Origin: Bradyrhizobium genosp. SA-3
GTDB lineage: Bacteria; Pseudomonadota; Alphaproteobacteria; Rhizobiales; Xanthobacteraceae
Direction of reading: 5' to 3'
Assembly: GCF_004212635.1 (NCBI RefSeq)
Contig: NZ_PSRT01000005.1
Coordinates: 45,758 to 109,757, forward strand
DNA: 64,000 nucleotides
Shown: one piece after another, positions 43,755-51,493 of the stretch
Layout of the letters: the number at the start of each line of letters is the position of its first letter
Position numbering within the stretch: position 1 is the first letter of the stretch
Notes under the pieces: model-generated
The model's input: only the letters and a program-made list of their open reading frames with translations
What the model was told of the DNA's origin: nothing
Databases searched by the model: none
Made by a program: the position numbers and the translations under genes

Positions 43755-43916
43755 GTGCCGTCCAAAAAAGGCGCCGACCAATGACTTGGTGGTGCTGTCG
43801 GAGGGGGCCCGCCATCTCGCGCCAATCCATTGGACAATATTATTTTTCGAGTTATGTCATTTTAAGCTTATTAAATCCAATTAATATTATATACAATAGG
43901 GCGGAAGCGGAATTCG
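43755..43916. promoter_or_regulatory. divergent AT-rich promoter region
   Basis: The gap between the GAF-HlyD and HlyD/RND adaptor genes. Positions about 43838-43905 are AT-rich (ATATTATTTTTCGAG, TTTTAAGCTTATTAAATCC, AATTAATATTATATACAA). It probably carries both divergent promoters. Confidence 0.5.
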
Positions 43917-44858
43917 ATGGGAACTCGCATGATGGGTTCGATTGAGGGAATTGTCGGCAGAGCTCGGCGGATGAACTACATCCTGTCGGGCTTGTACCTG
44001 ACGGTGGGGATCTTGCTTACCGGTTCCGGTGCAAGGGCAGAGGCCCCAGAAATCTTGGCGGGGGAGCGAGAATTCAATTGCGTGATCGAGCCGCAACAAA
44101 CCGTCAAGCTGGCGAGCCCGGCAGTCGGCATGATCGCGCGCCTCGATGTTGATCGCGGCGACATCGTTCGGCAGGGCCAGATCATTGGCAAGATCGAAGA
44201 TGGAGTCGAGGCCGCAACGCTGGCGCTCGCGCGGGCCCGCGCGACCAATGATGCCCCCGTGAAGTCAGCCGAAGCCCGCGCGCAGTTCCTACGTCAAAAA
44301 CATGAGCGTCTGAAAGAGCTTCATACAAGGTCCGTCAGCCCACTCGCTTCACTCCAGGAAGCCGAAGCGGAGGTACAGGTTGCCGAACAGCAGCTCAAGG
44401 AGGCGCAACTCAACAAGGAGCTTGCTCGCTTGGAAGTCGCGCACGCCGAAGAGGTTCTGAATCAACGCGCGCTGCGTAGCCCGATCGACGGCGTGGTGGT
44501 CGATCGGCTTCTCGTTCCGGGTGAATATCGAAATGACCAGAGCCCAGTCCTCACCCTCGCACAGATTGATCCGCTGAGGGTCGAAGTGTTTGTGCCGACG
44601 GCATATTTTGGTCAAATCCGTGCCGACAGCAGAGCGAAGGTGCGACCGGAGCTGCCCATCGGGGGCGTCTATATGGCCTCTGTCACCATTGTCGATCGCG
44701 TCCTCGACGCTGCCAGCGGAACGTTCGGGGTGCGTCTGGCCTTGCCGAACCCGCGTCTGGCGCTACCTGGGGGAATTCGCTGCAAAGTCGCATTCATGTT
44801 GGAGGCTGACAATCCGGCCCTGATGGCTGGTGACGCGCCATCATCCTTTCAAAAATAG
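43917..44858 (+). CDS. efflux/secretion periplasmic adaptor subunit
   Basis: A 313-residue membrane-fusion protein. An N-terminal signal or anchor (MNYILSGLYLTVGILLTGSG) ends near GARAEAP. The lipoyl halves are LASPAVGMIARLDVDRGDIVRQGQIIGKIED and RSPIDGVVVDRLLVPGEYR, with a coiled coil between (about residues 105-190). A C-terminal barrel follows. An ATG at 43968 just before the hydrophobic stretch is a second possible start. It is divergent from the GAF-HlyD/M50-HlyD/SecA operon and shares its AT-rich promoter region. It may be a third adaptor of the same system. Confidence 0.85.
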   Translation: MGTRMMGSIEGIVGRARRMNYILSGLYLTVGILLTGSGARAEAPEILAGEREFNCVIEPQQTVKLASPAVGMIARLDVDRGDIVRQGQIIGKIEDGVEAATLALARARATNDAPVKSAEARAQFLRQKHERLKELHTRSVSPLASLQEAEAEVQVAEQQLKEAQLNKELARLEVAHAEEVLNQRALRSPIDGVVVDRLLVPGEYRNDQSPVLTLAQIDPLRVEVFVPTAYFGQIRADSRAKVRPELPIGGVYMASVTIVDRVLDAASGTFGVRLALPNPRLALPGGIRCKVAFMLEADNPALMAGDAPSSFQK

Positions 44859-44974
44859 AGTGCGTCGTTCATCGCGAGAGTCTGAAGCGGTTGATTCTGT
44901 GACGCCGAAGTGCGGTTCACTAGGTCTCTGAAAGAAAATTCCACTTGTATTAATGGCTTTATTTAATATTGTAA

Positions 44975-45382
44975 ATGAATGACGCCAAGTTATTAAATTT
45001 GGAATTTAATATGACGCTGAGTTCCATCGGAAACATCGAGTTCGTCGGCGAGATCGAATGGGATGGCAAGGCCATCGTGGTCGGGGCAGCGACCCCATTT
45101 GGGCACGTGTCCTGTAGAATCCCTCGTGAGACAATCCACGCGCTCCCGATCTATTCGGACGCCCTTGAACGCGAGATCCGTTTGGAGCGGCACCTGATTC
45201 TGGAGCGGCTCGCCCCCGCCCTACGCGCAAAGATTTCTACTTCAGGAACGGGCGAGCCAGTGGATTTATGGCCTTGGGAGATCAGTCGCGCACGCCCTGC
45301 GGCTGCCGCGAGCGCATTACCCACGGATCAAGAGGCCGTCGGTAGACTGCCGGAGGCGATCGAAAAGGCGCAGCCGTCATGA
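44975..45382 (+). CDS. small hypothetical protein, possibly DUF1488-like
   Basis: A 135-residue soluble protein. The core (about 20-85) reads IEFVGEIEWDGKAIVVGA, FGHVSCRIPRETIHALP and RHLILERLAPALRAKI. The beta-strand pattern and CRIPRETI resemble the CRIS-EAL segment of DUF1488 proteins, but this is a weak eye match. The C-terminal 40 residues are Ala/Pro-rich. Both ATG 44975 and ATG 45011 are possible starts. The upstream region is AT-rich. Confidence 0.55.
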   Translation: MNDAKLLNLEFNMTLSSIGNIEFVGEIEWDGKAIVVGAATPFGHVSCRIPRETIHALPIYSDALEREIRLERHLILERLAPALRAKISTSGTGEPVDLWPWEISRARPAAAASALPTDQEAVGRLPEAIEKAQPS

Positions 45383-46024
45383 GTGGGTTCAAATCGGACT
45401 GCCTTGACGAACAACGCGACCAACACGCGGCATAGCTGGACCTGAACGTCCAATTCGAGCGTTCGGATCGAGCCCCGATTCCAAGGCTCCATCGCAGGCT
45501 TCTGTCAGGCGGTGTCCTGCGCGAGAAGCAATGGTGCTGGCGATGTCGACTCGCGTCCCCGCCCTGCGCACAAAATTCGGCGCATAACCGCGGACCGAGT
45601 GCGGCGCTTCCCTGTTGCGAAAAATATGTCTGCCCGTTGCAGCCATTCGCTTGGCGAGCGAAGTCACCGCTACGATTGTCGTCTGAGGGGACGAAGTTGG
45701 AGCCAGCCGCTCCTTCGGCGCCGTCCGCCCGATAACAGCGCGACGCTCGCGACACGAACGCTGCCGCCGCTGCCAGGTAGCATAGCCGCGTAAGAGCAGC
45801 AGCACTTCCGGAAAGAAGCAACCGACGCGCATTTGAACCTGCTTGTCCACTGGCCGGCCGAGCGCTTTTGGTACGAGACTGGATTATTTAATCGCGTTCT
45901 TATTTTGATTGCTAATTATATATAAATTAATATATTTAAATTGACGAATTAATCGCGCAGTTCTGGCCATGGCCTGGCTGCGGCTGGATCCGAACCTCAG
46001 TGGTGTTCGCAAGGGGATCGGCAG
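45383..46024. other. intergenic region, no convincing gene
   Basis: Several open frames overlap here on the minus strand, but none shows a recognisable domain or clear ribosome site. Positions about 45880-45955 form an AT-rich island (TAATTATATATAAATTAATA and AAATTGACGAATTAATCG) that probably belongs to the promoter of the protease gene at 46025. Confidence 0.5.
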
Positions 46025-46639
46025 ATGTATCGAGTCTCCGGCTCCGTCTTGGTTGTAGCGGTCGCCATGATGGCCGGAGGTACTCCATGGGCGGGCGCAG
46101 GACGCCTGGCGATGCCCTTGACTTCTCAAGCAGCACTAGGGCGCATCGAATTCGGACGGCCCACGCTCCCGCCTCTGACGTACACGATGTTCTGCCTGCG
46201 CTATGAGGCCGAATGCCGCTCGCGGCGAGGCTTCCGGGGCGGCCCGGTCCGGCTGACCGAGGAGCGTTGGGCGGATCTCTTGGAGGTCAACCGCGCGGTC
46301 AACCTGGCCATTGTGCCGGTGCCCAGCGACCTCGGCTTGGCCGGCGAGGTGTGGAGCGTCAATCCCGATCGCGGGGACTGCAACGACTACGCTGTAAGCA
46401 AACGTCACGAACTGCTTCGGCGTGGCTGGCCGGCGCGGGCTTTGCTACTGAGCGAGGTGATCGTCAGTTCCGGAGAACATCATTTGGTGCTGCTCGTCCG
46501 CACCCGGAGCGGCGATCTCGTGCTCGACAATCTCGCCCCAGAGATCAAGCTCTGGTCGCGAGTCCCCTATCGTTGGCTTCGCGTACAAATGCCGAGCAGT
46601 CATCAGCTGTGGGCGACGATCGACGGGAAAGGGGCGTAA
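46025..46639 (+). CDS. LapG-like transglutaminase-fold cysteine protease (BTLCP)
   Basis: A 204-residue exported protein of the bacterial transglutaminase-like cysteine peptidase family. The signal peptide is MYRVSGSVLVVAVAMMAGGT, ending near the WAGAG segment. The catalytic triad can be placed: Cys in PDRGDCNDYAVSKRHEL, His in SSGEHHLVLLVRT, and Asp in GDLVLDNLAPEI. In Pseudomonas the family member LapG cleaves the type I-secreted adhesin LapA in the periplasm under c-di-GMP control via LapD. No LapD homologue is seen here, but a type I-secreted RTX protein and a giant exoprotein lie nearby. Confidence 0.85.
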   Translation: MYRVSGSVLVVAVAMMAGGTPWAGAGRLAMPLTSQAALGRIEFGRPTLPPLTYTMFCLRYEAECRSRRGFRGGPVRLTEERWADLLEVNRAVNLAIVPVPSDLGLAGEVWSVNPDRGDCNDYAVSKRHELLRRGWPARALLLSEVIVSSGEHHLVLLVRTRSGDLVLDNLAPEIKLWSRVPYRWLRVQMPSSHQLWATIDGKGA

Positions 46640-46909
46640 TCGTTAGCGGGCGAGCGGGATGCGGATCGCCATTTCCTTTTCCTTGGCGCCGCGCTCCCGT
46701 GGATCGGGCTTACTGCTCATCGTTGGACCGGCAGCGGCGAAATCCGCAAGTCGGACCACCATGGCCGTCGTTGCCGGCCCCGTGCAGTTGGCATTGCGGT
46801 CAATGGGCTGCGGCCCCGCGGCATGCTGGCGGCAGGGACGGCCCAAACCGCTGTGTAAGCCGCCCGGGGCATCGTCTCGGCGCACGGCGTCGGGACACGG
46901 CCGTGGTGC

Positions 46910-47251
46910 TCAGCCGGTCCGGCGGCGGCTTTGTCCGGATGGGCGGTTGATCAGTAGATCGCTCAGCTTCTTGCCGGCTCGAAGCTGCGCTTTCAGCCAT
47001 CGCGGCTGCTTACCGCGACCGGACCAGGTTTCGGATGGGTCCTTAGGGTTCCGGTACTTCGGCAGCACTGGGGGGTAGGGACGGCGCACACGCTCCGCGT
47101 TCGGGGCCCCGGCAGTTCCCTCAATCCTGCGAAGCCGTTCTTCGAGCTTGGCTTTTTCCGCGATCATTCTCCGACTGAGAACAGTCGTCACCTCATCGTA
47201 AAGCCGCCACAGCTCGGCCGTGGTCGCGGATGCCCAGTCGTCCTTCTCCAT
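46910..47251 (-). CDS. H-NS histone family protein
   Basis: A small nucleoid-associated protein (113 residues from ATG 47251; a GTG at 47266 overlaps the preceding frame's stop). The N-terminal half is an oligomerising coiled coil (AELWRLYDEVTTVLSRRMI, AEKAKLEERLRRIEG). The C-terminal DNA-binding part is KYRNPKDPSETWSGRGKQPRWL followed by KAQLRAGKKLSDLLI, the signature of H-NS-like proteins of alphaproteobacteria. It would bind AT-rich curved DNA and silence transferred genes, and is a candidate regulator of the AT-rich promoters in this window. Confidence 0.9.
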   Translation of the reverse strand: MEKDDWASATTAELWRLYDEVTTVLSRRMIAEKAKLEERLRRIEGTAGAPNAERVRRPYPPVLPKYRNPKDPSETWSGRGKQPRWLKAQLRAGKKLSDLLINRPSGQSRRRTG

Positions 47252-47371
47252 GGAAGCCGTCCCCACTACTTCCGATTTGAAATAGGAGGGGGACTTATCA
47301 GGTCGAACCCGGGTCCGGCAAGCACGATCGGCTCGTGCGCAGCTCGGTCTGCAACGCGCTTCTTCTTGATG

Positions 47372-47557
47372 CTACCGGCCTGGTCGGTGCCTCCGACCGA
47401 CCGGCCGCCTCTCGGCCGCTCTCCGCCGACGGACCCGTCGCATTGGACCAAGCAAGCGCTGCTCGGCCATCAACACGCGACTACGTAAATTCTGCAATTC
47501 GGTGAATTGAACGATCAGCGCCTCATGCGTTTGACGCAAAATAGCCGAAGAATACAT
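47372..47557 (-). CDS. small coiled-coil protein, possibly frameshifted
   Basis: A 61-residue frame with an AGGTGG ribosome site. Its first 36 residues, MYSSAILRQTHEALIVQF then TELQNLRSRVLMAEQRLL, clearly resemble the small protein at 50438 (AVLRQRLEALASQL, AELESLRDRVGRAE). After LL the frame turns to Arg-rich residues. A shift into another frame instead gives VQCDGSVGGERPRGG and ends RVADRAAHEPIVLAGPGFDL with GC-rich third positions, stopping exactly where the H-NS frame begins (47266). A frameshift, real or a sequencing error, near 47449 is therefore likely. Confidence 0.55.
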   Translation of the reverse strand: MYSSAILRQTHEALIVQFTELQNLRSRVLMAEQRLLGPMRRVRRRRAAERRPVGRRHRPGR

Positions 47558-48326
47558 GTGACCACCTACTCATGACCAGCGATGATCCCGTGACTGCAGA
47601 TCGGAAGTTGCGGGTTGAGGAAATGCCGCCCCCAACTTTGCTGACAAGGTTTTCATCGGTGCTACTACTGAAGCAGTACAGTTATCGTTCGAGATCCCTG
47701 ATCAATGGTTGGAAATAAATTCGTGCCCCCTCATTTGAGCCTCCCGGCTGGCACACGACTGAGATCGGAATGATTCCAGCCGCTGTCGCGGTCGATGACC
47801 AGTCCTCGCATTATCTTAATGAATAGTATTACTTTTTTTGCCTCCTCTTTCTGGGCCTTCCCGTCTGGGTCGAGGCTTTTTCGGATTGCCTCGCTCCGGT
47901 GAAACTTTGTCGAATGTTAGATTTGAATCGTGAATGTCCCTATATATCGTTCGTAATAAGTGGCCGGTGACGAGTTAGATAATGTTAACCAACACTGACG
48001 AAGCAACCAAACTACTGCACCAATACATTCTGTGGGAGGGTTGTCATATTGCAGCAACCCATAATTGCAGTAGAAATCGCGGTTTTGTCGGTGAATATGC
48101 GGTTTCGGATTTCCTTGAGGAGACCCGCATTCTTACGGTGCTGCACGCATTCTCTAAGCGAGTTACGTTGATGCGGCCATCAAGCGTTGCCGACACGTGC
48201 CGTGGCGAAGTTGGCAGTGCGACGTTTTGGCAGAACGGATTGGTTATGCCTCCTGCGCGTCTCTATAGAGGGAATGGTGGATTAAACGGCTGCATGCGGA
48301 GTTGTTGGCGATAGGCAAGGGGAAGC
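47558..48326. other. intergenic region upstream of the NarL-type regulator
   Basis: A 769-bp gap with lower GC than its surroundings. A 110-codon plus-strand frame at 47982-48314 exists, but its composition and lack of any motif argue against it. A polythymine run is at 47831 and TATATATCG lies near 47940, so a promoter for the regulator may be here. Confidence 0.45.
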
Positions 48327-49073
48327 ATGCGCCGCATCAGAGTCGTCATCGCGGATCGGCACCCGATCGTTTTGCAGGGCATCAGCAGCGTCCTTGCGAC
48401 GCAGCACGATTTTGCGATCGTGGCCTCCTGCGGCGATGCTGCGAGCTGCATCGAGGCGATCCGCCTCCTCGTGCCGGACATTATACTGGTCGATAACGCA
48501 ATGCCCGACGTTAGCCGACCGGATCTTCTTGCTCTCGCAAACACCGCTGGCAGAGGAGCCCGGGTCATTTTCTTCGCCGGTAAGGCCGGCGATCGCGAGT
48601 TGCAAAGGCTGGCCGCGGATGGCGCGTGCATCGTCCTCACGAAGGATGCGAAGCCGGAGATGCTGGTCGCGACCCTGCGGAAAGTTGCGCAGAACCAAGG
48701 ACTTGCATCGGGGTTGACGGGCCCTTGTGGGGAGATCGGTGAGGAGCCTCGCGCAGGTGAGGAGAAGTCCCTGACACAACTGACCGACCGGGAGCGGCAA
48801 ATCATGAGGCTCGTATCGGAGGGGTTATCGAACAAGGAGATCGGGCGTCGACTGAACATTGCCGACGGTACGATCAAGGTCCACCTTCACCACATCTTCC
48901 AGAAGCTGGATATCAGCAATCGTACAGTTCTCGCGGCATTGGCGATTTCGCAAAACGAGCAGCATGCAGCTCCCCGTGAGTTCGCCCCCTCCGGGCTGCT
49001 CCAGCCGGATCCGTCGGTTCGAGATGACGAGGACGCGAAGCCCGACGGTGTCCTTCCGGAGCGTACGCGTTAG
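48327..49073 (+). CDS. LuxR/NarL-family response regulator
   Basis: A 248-residue two-domain regulator. The receiver domain (1-120) shows RVVIADRHPIVLQGI with the acidic/DRH start and the phospho-acceptor Asp in DIILVDNAMPD, then a Lys in VLTKDAKPEM. The LuxR-type helix-turn-helix is TQLTDRERQIMRLVSEGLS, NKEIGRRLNIADGTIKVHL and HHIFQKLDISNRT. No sensor kinase is adjacent, so it is an orphan in this window. Similar regulators in Bradyrhizobium are often linked to surface and motility control; the target here is unknown. Confidence 0.9.
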   Translation: MRRIRVVIADRHPIVLQGISSVLATQHDFAIVASCGDAASCIEAIRLLVPDIILVDNAMPDVSRPDLLALANTAGRGARVIFFAGKAGDRELQRLAADGACIVLTKDAKPEMLVATLRKVAQNQGLASGLTGPCGEIGEEPRAGEEKSLTQLTDRERQIMRLVSEGLSNKEIGRRLNIADGTIKVHLHHIFQKLDISNRTVLAALAISQNEQHAAPREFAPSGLLQPDPSVRDDEDAKPDGVLPERTR

Positions 49074-49122
49074 CCGCAAATCGCACCTGATTGGATATGG
49101 TTGCCGTTAACCTCGCTGCACC

Positions 49123-49150
49123 TTCGATGTAGGCCTTTCGATGTAGGCCT
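49123..49150. repeat. 14-bp perfect tandem duplication
   Basis: TTCGATGTAGGCCT occurs twice head to tail in the gap after the regulator gene. It looks like replication slippage. No function is evident. Confidence 0.9.
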
Positions 49151-49338
49151 TTGCTTTGCTGTCACGGGTGTTCAACGGGGGCCGATGCACGCAGGCAGGA
49201 CAGGACGATTTTACCCGCGGCCTAGCCGGCCCCAGCAGCACTAAAGAGGGAGTTTGATGCCGGAGCCGACGGCGCTCCCAGAGACCTGCGAACAATCGTC
49301 GATTGTTTTCGCGCATCCTGTCCGAGATGCGTCGTTCA

Positions 49339-49611
49339 TTATGTTAAGTGGGGGAGGTCGATTGTCGCGGCCAGATGCTCGGCCATGTTGCGGCAGGCCA
49401 CTTCTGCTTCGGCCAGCGTTCGGAAGGGCGAACCGCTGATCTTGATCGCGCCGTTGTTCTGGTAGAGCGGTCGCCAACTCGCCAGATAGCCGGAACGTCC
49501 GTGAAAGCCCGGACCCGTGGGGCTTCCAAAGCTGATCACGAACGAGAAGCCATCGCTGCTCGCGCTCCATATCTCCATGTGCTTGAGGGATCGATGGAAC
49601 TGCAGTGGCAT
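49339..49611 (-). CDS. small hypothetical protein, 90 residues
   Basis: A compact protein reading MPLQFHRSLKHMEIWSASSD, FSFVISFGSPTGPGFHGRSG, YLASWRPLYQNNGAIKISG and a C-terminal helix TLAEAEVACRNMAEHL. Regular strand-then-helix layout, an AGGA box before the ATG and an AT-rich upstream island (49645-49680) support it being real. It resembles small proteins I associate with Bradyrhizobium genomes, but the function is unknown. Confidence 0.65.
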   Translation of the reverse strand: MPLQFHRSLKHMEIWSASSDGFSFVISFGSPTGPGFHGRSGYLASWRPLYQNNGAIKISGSPFRTLAEAEVACRNMAEHLAATIDLPHLT

Positions 49612-49870
49612 GGTAAATCCTGCGGTGTCCTGGTAGTCGCTCGATTAATATAAATTAGAAATAAATACATTAAATGCTCAATTGCAAGCCCGAAATTCGA
49701 CTCGGCCGCTACCGCCGAGAGCCGCAAGTTCGAGAGGCTGCGGAAAATGGCGAGAGCTGCCGGCTCGACATACGCTCAACAGTTGCCCCTTTTCAAACAA
49801 AAGTCTTGGTTGAAAGTGGATTTAATATATAATAGGAGAAAATAAATATTTAACTCGAGGAGAGCGCATT

Positions 49871-50401
49871 GTGTCCCGTGACCGCACTGAAGACGACGAT
49901 CGTCGGGCATTCCTCAAAACCTGCGGAAGATTCGCGGCCGTGACACCCCCCGTCATGACGCTGCTGCTGTCGACCTCCCTGACCTCGACCGCGATCGCAC
50001 GTTCGGGCGGACAGACCGGTGTGACCCGAGACGACGACGGGGGCCGGTCATTCTTCGACGACGATCGTCCGTCCGGGGCAGGGTCGAGAGCCTCTGGTAG
50101 CGGGTCACCTGGAGGTGGTGGAGCATCAGGCGGTGGCGGTGGCGGTGGGGCACCCGGAGGTGGCGGACCTGGCGGTCGCCGTGGTGTGTCATCAGCTGCC
50201 GGAGGGACCTCCGGCGGTGGCGGATCCCGTGGAGGGGGATCCGGTGGTAAAGGGCCGTTCGCGACCGGTGGGAGCTCTGGAAGCCCGATCGCAGCTGGCG
50301 GCGTCGATTGTGCAGATGAAGATGACGAGGCGCGGAAACGCAATCCCGATTGCGAGCGACCCACCACTCGAGTTTCGACTGCAACGGGATCTGAGCATTA
50401 G
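49871..50401 (+). CDS. Tat-exported glycine-rich protein
   Basis: A 176-residue protein with an N-terminal twin-arginine signal (DDRRAFLKTCGRFAAVTPP, then a hydrophobic stretch VMTLLLSTSLTSTAIA). An acidic region (DDDGGRSFFDDDRPSG) is followed by about 90 residues dominated by Gly, Ser and Ala in short GGG runs. The C-terminus has two Cys in VDCADEDDEARKRNPDCER. The Cys-Gly-Arg-Phe-Ala signal type recurs in small exported proteins of this group. The GTG start has a GAGGAG site. An AT-rich island lies immediately upstream (49815-49858). It may be a surface or matrix protein. Confidence 0.72.
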   Translation: MSRDRTEDDDRRAFLKTCGRFAAVTPPVMTLLLSTSLTSTAIARSGGQTGVTRDDDGGRSFFDDDRPSGAGSRASGSGSPGGGGASGGGGGGGAPGGGGPGGRRGVSSAAGGTSGGGGSRGGGSGGKGPFATGGSSGSPIAAGGVDCADEDDEARKRNPDCERPTTRVSTATGSEH

Positions 50402-50437
50402 TGCATACAGCTTGGTCTATCGAATAGGAGACCTGCC

Positions 50438-50647
50438 ATGCCTATCCGCGCTCGAGCGGACGACCCTGCTGCTGTTCTTCGCCAGCGTCTCGAAGCGCTC
50501 GCCTCCCAACTCGCAGAACTTGAGAGCCTCAGAGACCGAGTAGGTCGGGCAGAGAACCGTAAGCGTGACCTCCGCAAGCGGGCTGTCCTGGGAAAGCGAG
50601 CGAGCTCAGAAGGCAAGCGAGCGGTCGTTGCAACTTGGCAGATTTAA
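50438..50647 (+). CDS. small coiled-coil protein related to the gene at 47372
   Basis: A 69-residue basic protein with an AGGAGA ribosome site 6 nt before its ATG, 36 bp after the Gly-rich gene. The segment AVLRQRLEALASQLAELE, LRDRVGRAENRKRDLRK is a heptad-like helix and matches the N-terminal half of the protein at 47372. The C-terminus is Lys/Arg-rich (RAVLGKRASSEGKRAVV), suggesting nucleic-acid or membrane contact. Function unknown. Confidence 0.65.
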   Translation: MPIRARADDPAAVLRQRLEALASQLAELESLRDRVGRAENRKRDLRKRAVLGKRASSEGKRAVVATWQI

Positions 50648-50885
50648 ATTTCATCCCTGCGTCGCCTGGTCGCAATCCGTCGAATTATTGCAACGAGTGT
50701 CCGAAAGCGAACGGATGGCTCGACTTTAGTCGATCATAGTTGGCTTCGGCGAGGGGGAAGCGGTTCATTCGCAGCAGCATCCTACCACGCCGGGAATAGG
50801 GGCGCTGGTCTCCTGGCGCAGCACGTGCCGGGCGCTTTGGGGTCTTCAATCCATTACCTAGTTTCGCTTGAAAGGATGAAAGCTC

Positions 50886-51365
50886 GTGAATGATGCCAAT
50901 GTGAAAGTCGAAACGCATGCCGTGAATGAGAGCTCGAACGGAGCAAAGCCAAGGTTCGAGTTGCCGCTTTTGAATTTCCAGGAATTTTTCCGCGGTTTTG
51001 CCGAGCAGGGCGCCGCGCAGGCCAGGAAAAATATCGAGAGCATGAAGGCGACTTCCGAGGAGATCAGCGACGTTTTCCGCGAAGCCTGTTCCATGAACGT
51101 CAAGGGTGCCGTCGACTATGGCGCCAGGGTCATCGAGATTTCCAAGCACAATACCAATGCCACCCTGGAATTCTTTTCTCGGCTCGCTGAGACCAGATCG
51201 CTGCCGGAAATCGTCCATCTTTCGACCGCCCAAAGCCGCGAGGCTTTCGAAGCCGCCTCCGCACAGAACCGGGAGCTTTGGGAGCTCGCGCAGAAAGTCG
51301 CAATCGATACGACCGAGCCCATCAAGACGGGCTTCAGCCGGGTATTGCGCAGGACCGTCGCATAA
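50886..51365 (+). CDS. phasin family protein
   Basis: A 159-residue phasin that would coat polyhydroxyalkanoate granules. It has the family layout: a short variable N-terminus, then amphipathic helices with NFQEFFRGFAEQGAAQARKN, MKATSEEISDVFREACS, NVKGAVDYGARVIEISKHN, NATLEFFSRLAETRSLPEI and QSREAFEAASAQNRELWELA. It starts at GTG 50886 after a GGATGAAAG stretch. No PHA synthase gene is in the window. Confidence 0.9.
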   Translation: MNDANVKVETHAVNESSNGAKPRFELPLLNFQEFFRGFAEQGAAQARKNIESMKATSEEISDVFREACSMNVKGAVDYGARVIEISKHNTNATLEFFSRLAETRSLPEIVHLSTAQSREAFEAASAQNRELWELAQKVAIDTTEPIKTGFSRVLRRTVA

Positions 51366-51397
51366 GACCGTCTGAATCGAGGCTACCGGCCGCGCGG

Positions 51398-51446
51398 ATC
51401 GGCTGGACAGCCTCTCCGCGACAAGGAGAGGCGCGGTCCAGCCGAT
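51398..51446 (+). terminator. long two-part hairpin after the phasin gene
   Basis: An outer stem of 11 perfect pairs (51398-51408 with 51436-51446; ATCGGCTGGAC arm) encloses an inner stem of 7 pairs (51411-51417 with 51425-51431; CCTCTCC arm) and a 7-nt loop. No T-run follows, so it could be a rho-assisted end, an mRNA-stabilising structure, or a leader element of the next gene. Confidence 0.6.
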
Positions 51447-51493
51447 GGCGGGCGAGCGTGCCCAGAGCCGGCAATAGATTGCAGGAAATCAAG

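Noticed and set aside
45282..45850. Two overlapping minus-strand frames (179 and 153 codons)
   Set aside because: Neither has a credible domain, and they overlap each other in different frames; one overlaps the 3' end of the 44975 gene.
46643..46885. 80-codon minus-strand frame after the LapG-like gene
   Set aside because: No family seen and no clear ribosome site; the opposite strand is equally open, so coding cannot be supported.
47982..48314. 110-codon plus-strand frame before the NarL-type regulator
   Set aside because: No ribosome site of note, no recognisable segment, low-GC codons unlike the neighbours; treated as intergenic.
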